Assembly: GCA_012514255.1 (NCBI GenBank)
Contig: JAAZAP010000072.1
Coordinates: 1-22,849 of the forward strand
DNA from: Bacteroidales bacterium
GTDB taxonomy: Bacteria > Bacteroidota > Bacteroidia > Bacteroidales > VadinHA17
Direction of reading: 5' to 3'
Length of the DNA: 22,849 nt
This document shows positions 22,526-22,849 of the stretch, piece after piece (the stretch's first letter is position 1; each line of letters starts with the position of its first letter). Both the position numbers and the translations under genes were made by a program. The notes under the pieces were generated by a model, which worked only from the letters and a program-made list of their open reading frames with translations, was not told where the DNA came from and ran no database searches.

Positions 22526-22849
22526 TCACGCTGGCTGAAAGCTTAGTGCAAGTCTTTCGGAAAGGTTTGCTATGTCATCCTTCCTGGCGATCTGTGTGAC
22601 CCACTCTGCCGGGATGTCGTCATAGCCGTAGAGCATTCCTGCCAGCCCGCCGGTGACGGCAGCGGTGGTGTCAGTGTCGCTACCAAGATTGACTGCCCGG
22701 AGAACAGCTTCGCTGTAGCTGCCGGTGGTGAGCAGGCACCAGACGGCTGCCTCGAGGGTGTCAATGACATAGCCTCCGCTGCGGATCTCGCTTTTATTCA
22801 GCCTGTGGATATCAAACTTTAGAAGACGGTCGAAAACAACCACCTCGGC
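22526..22849 (-). CDS. ADP-ribosylglycohydrolase family protein, C-terminal part (cut by window end)
   Basis: The frame is open to base 22849 on the minus strand, so the start lies outside. The 108 visible codons match the C-terminal third of the DraG/ARH fold: RSGGYVIDTLEAAVWCLLTTGSYSEAVLRAVNLGSDTDTTAAVTGGLAGMLYG, in which GSDTDTTA holds two of the aspartates coordinating the binuclear Mg2+ centre. Family members hydrolyse ADP-ribosyl linkages on proteins or small molecules or act on related nucleotide sugars; the target is unknown. The remaining tail is of usual length. The 146-base gap to the convergent regulator gene contains several small GC-rich inverted repeats but no clear terminator. 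Confidence 0.93.
   Translation of the reverse strand, partial: AEVVVFDRLLKFDIHRLNKSEIRSGGYVIDTLEAAVWCLLTTGSYSEAVLRAVNLGSDTDTTAAVTGGLAGMLYGYDDIPAEWVTQIARKDDIANLSERLALSFQPA

Noticed and set aside
1..22849. CRISPR arrays, insertion sequences, tRNA or rRNA genes, integrase or attachment sites
   Set aside because: No regularly spaced repeats, transposase motifs, terminal inverted repeats with target duplications, or RNA gene signatures were seen; the only long dispersed repeat is the paralogue block.

Overview
The window comes from a Bacteroidota genome, most likely a Bacteroidales or Marinilabiliales-type environmental or gut lineage; the exact taxon cannot be fixed from sequence alone. Evidence is a SusC/SusD pair driven by an ECF sigma factor and FecR-type anti-sigma factor, abundant lipoprotein signals, scarce Shine-Dalgarno sites, and promoters of the Bacteroidota form TTG-N18/19-TAnnTTTG.

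Left part (1-5144): the 3' part of an ABC transporter ATPase, a class I methyltransferase with a good promoter, a hemerythrin-like protein, and a three-gene minus-strand operon (DUF1801 protein, membrane-anchored TolB-like protein, small helical protein 'copy A'). After these come two convergent gene 5' fragments, a vanadium haloperoxidase N-terminus and a serine hydrolase (beta-lactamase family) N-terminus. Each has lost its catalytic part and they meet at about 4540-4600, which looks like a rearrangement scar or an assembly join.

Centre (5145-17513, all minus strand): a compact polysaccharide utilisation locus. Transcription order is ECF sigma, FecR anti-sigma, SusC with an N-terminal STN signalling domain, SusD, then an alpha/beta hydrolase/esterase, a GH51 alpha-L-arabinofuranosidase lipoprotein and a GH127 (DUF1680) beta-L-arabinofuranosidase lipoprotein. 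A strong terminator separates susD from the three enzyme genes and another closes the enzyme operon. The logical substrate is an L-arabinofuranose-rich glycan, perhaps acylated. Import and signalling would be coupled: substrate-loaded SusC signals through its STN domain to FecR, releasing the sigma factor.

Right part (17514-22849): a long hairpin upstream of the sigma gene, then a minus-strand gene string reading outer-membrane-like protein, GNAT acetyltransferase, LCMT/TcmP-type methyltransferase, small helical protein 'copy B' (paralogue of copy A, with a nearly identical 121-bp block), a very small lipoprotein, and an isoprenylcysteine-methyltransferase-type membrane protein. Next, on the plus strand, is a Cys-type glutathione peroxidase followed by a one-Cys OhrR/MarR regulator. 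Two matching ATATCG-N4-CGATAT palindromes sit on the peroxidase promoter and a degenerate third at the same offset on the regulator promoter, giving a self-contained peroxide-sensing module. The window ends inside an ADP-ribosylglycohydrolase gene.

I found no tRNA, rRNA, CRISPR array, transposase or obvious attachment site. No clearly unprecedented system is visible; the best leads are the OhrR operator layout, the convergent truncated genes, the converted paralogue block, and a plus-strand terminator antisense to the susC leader.
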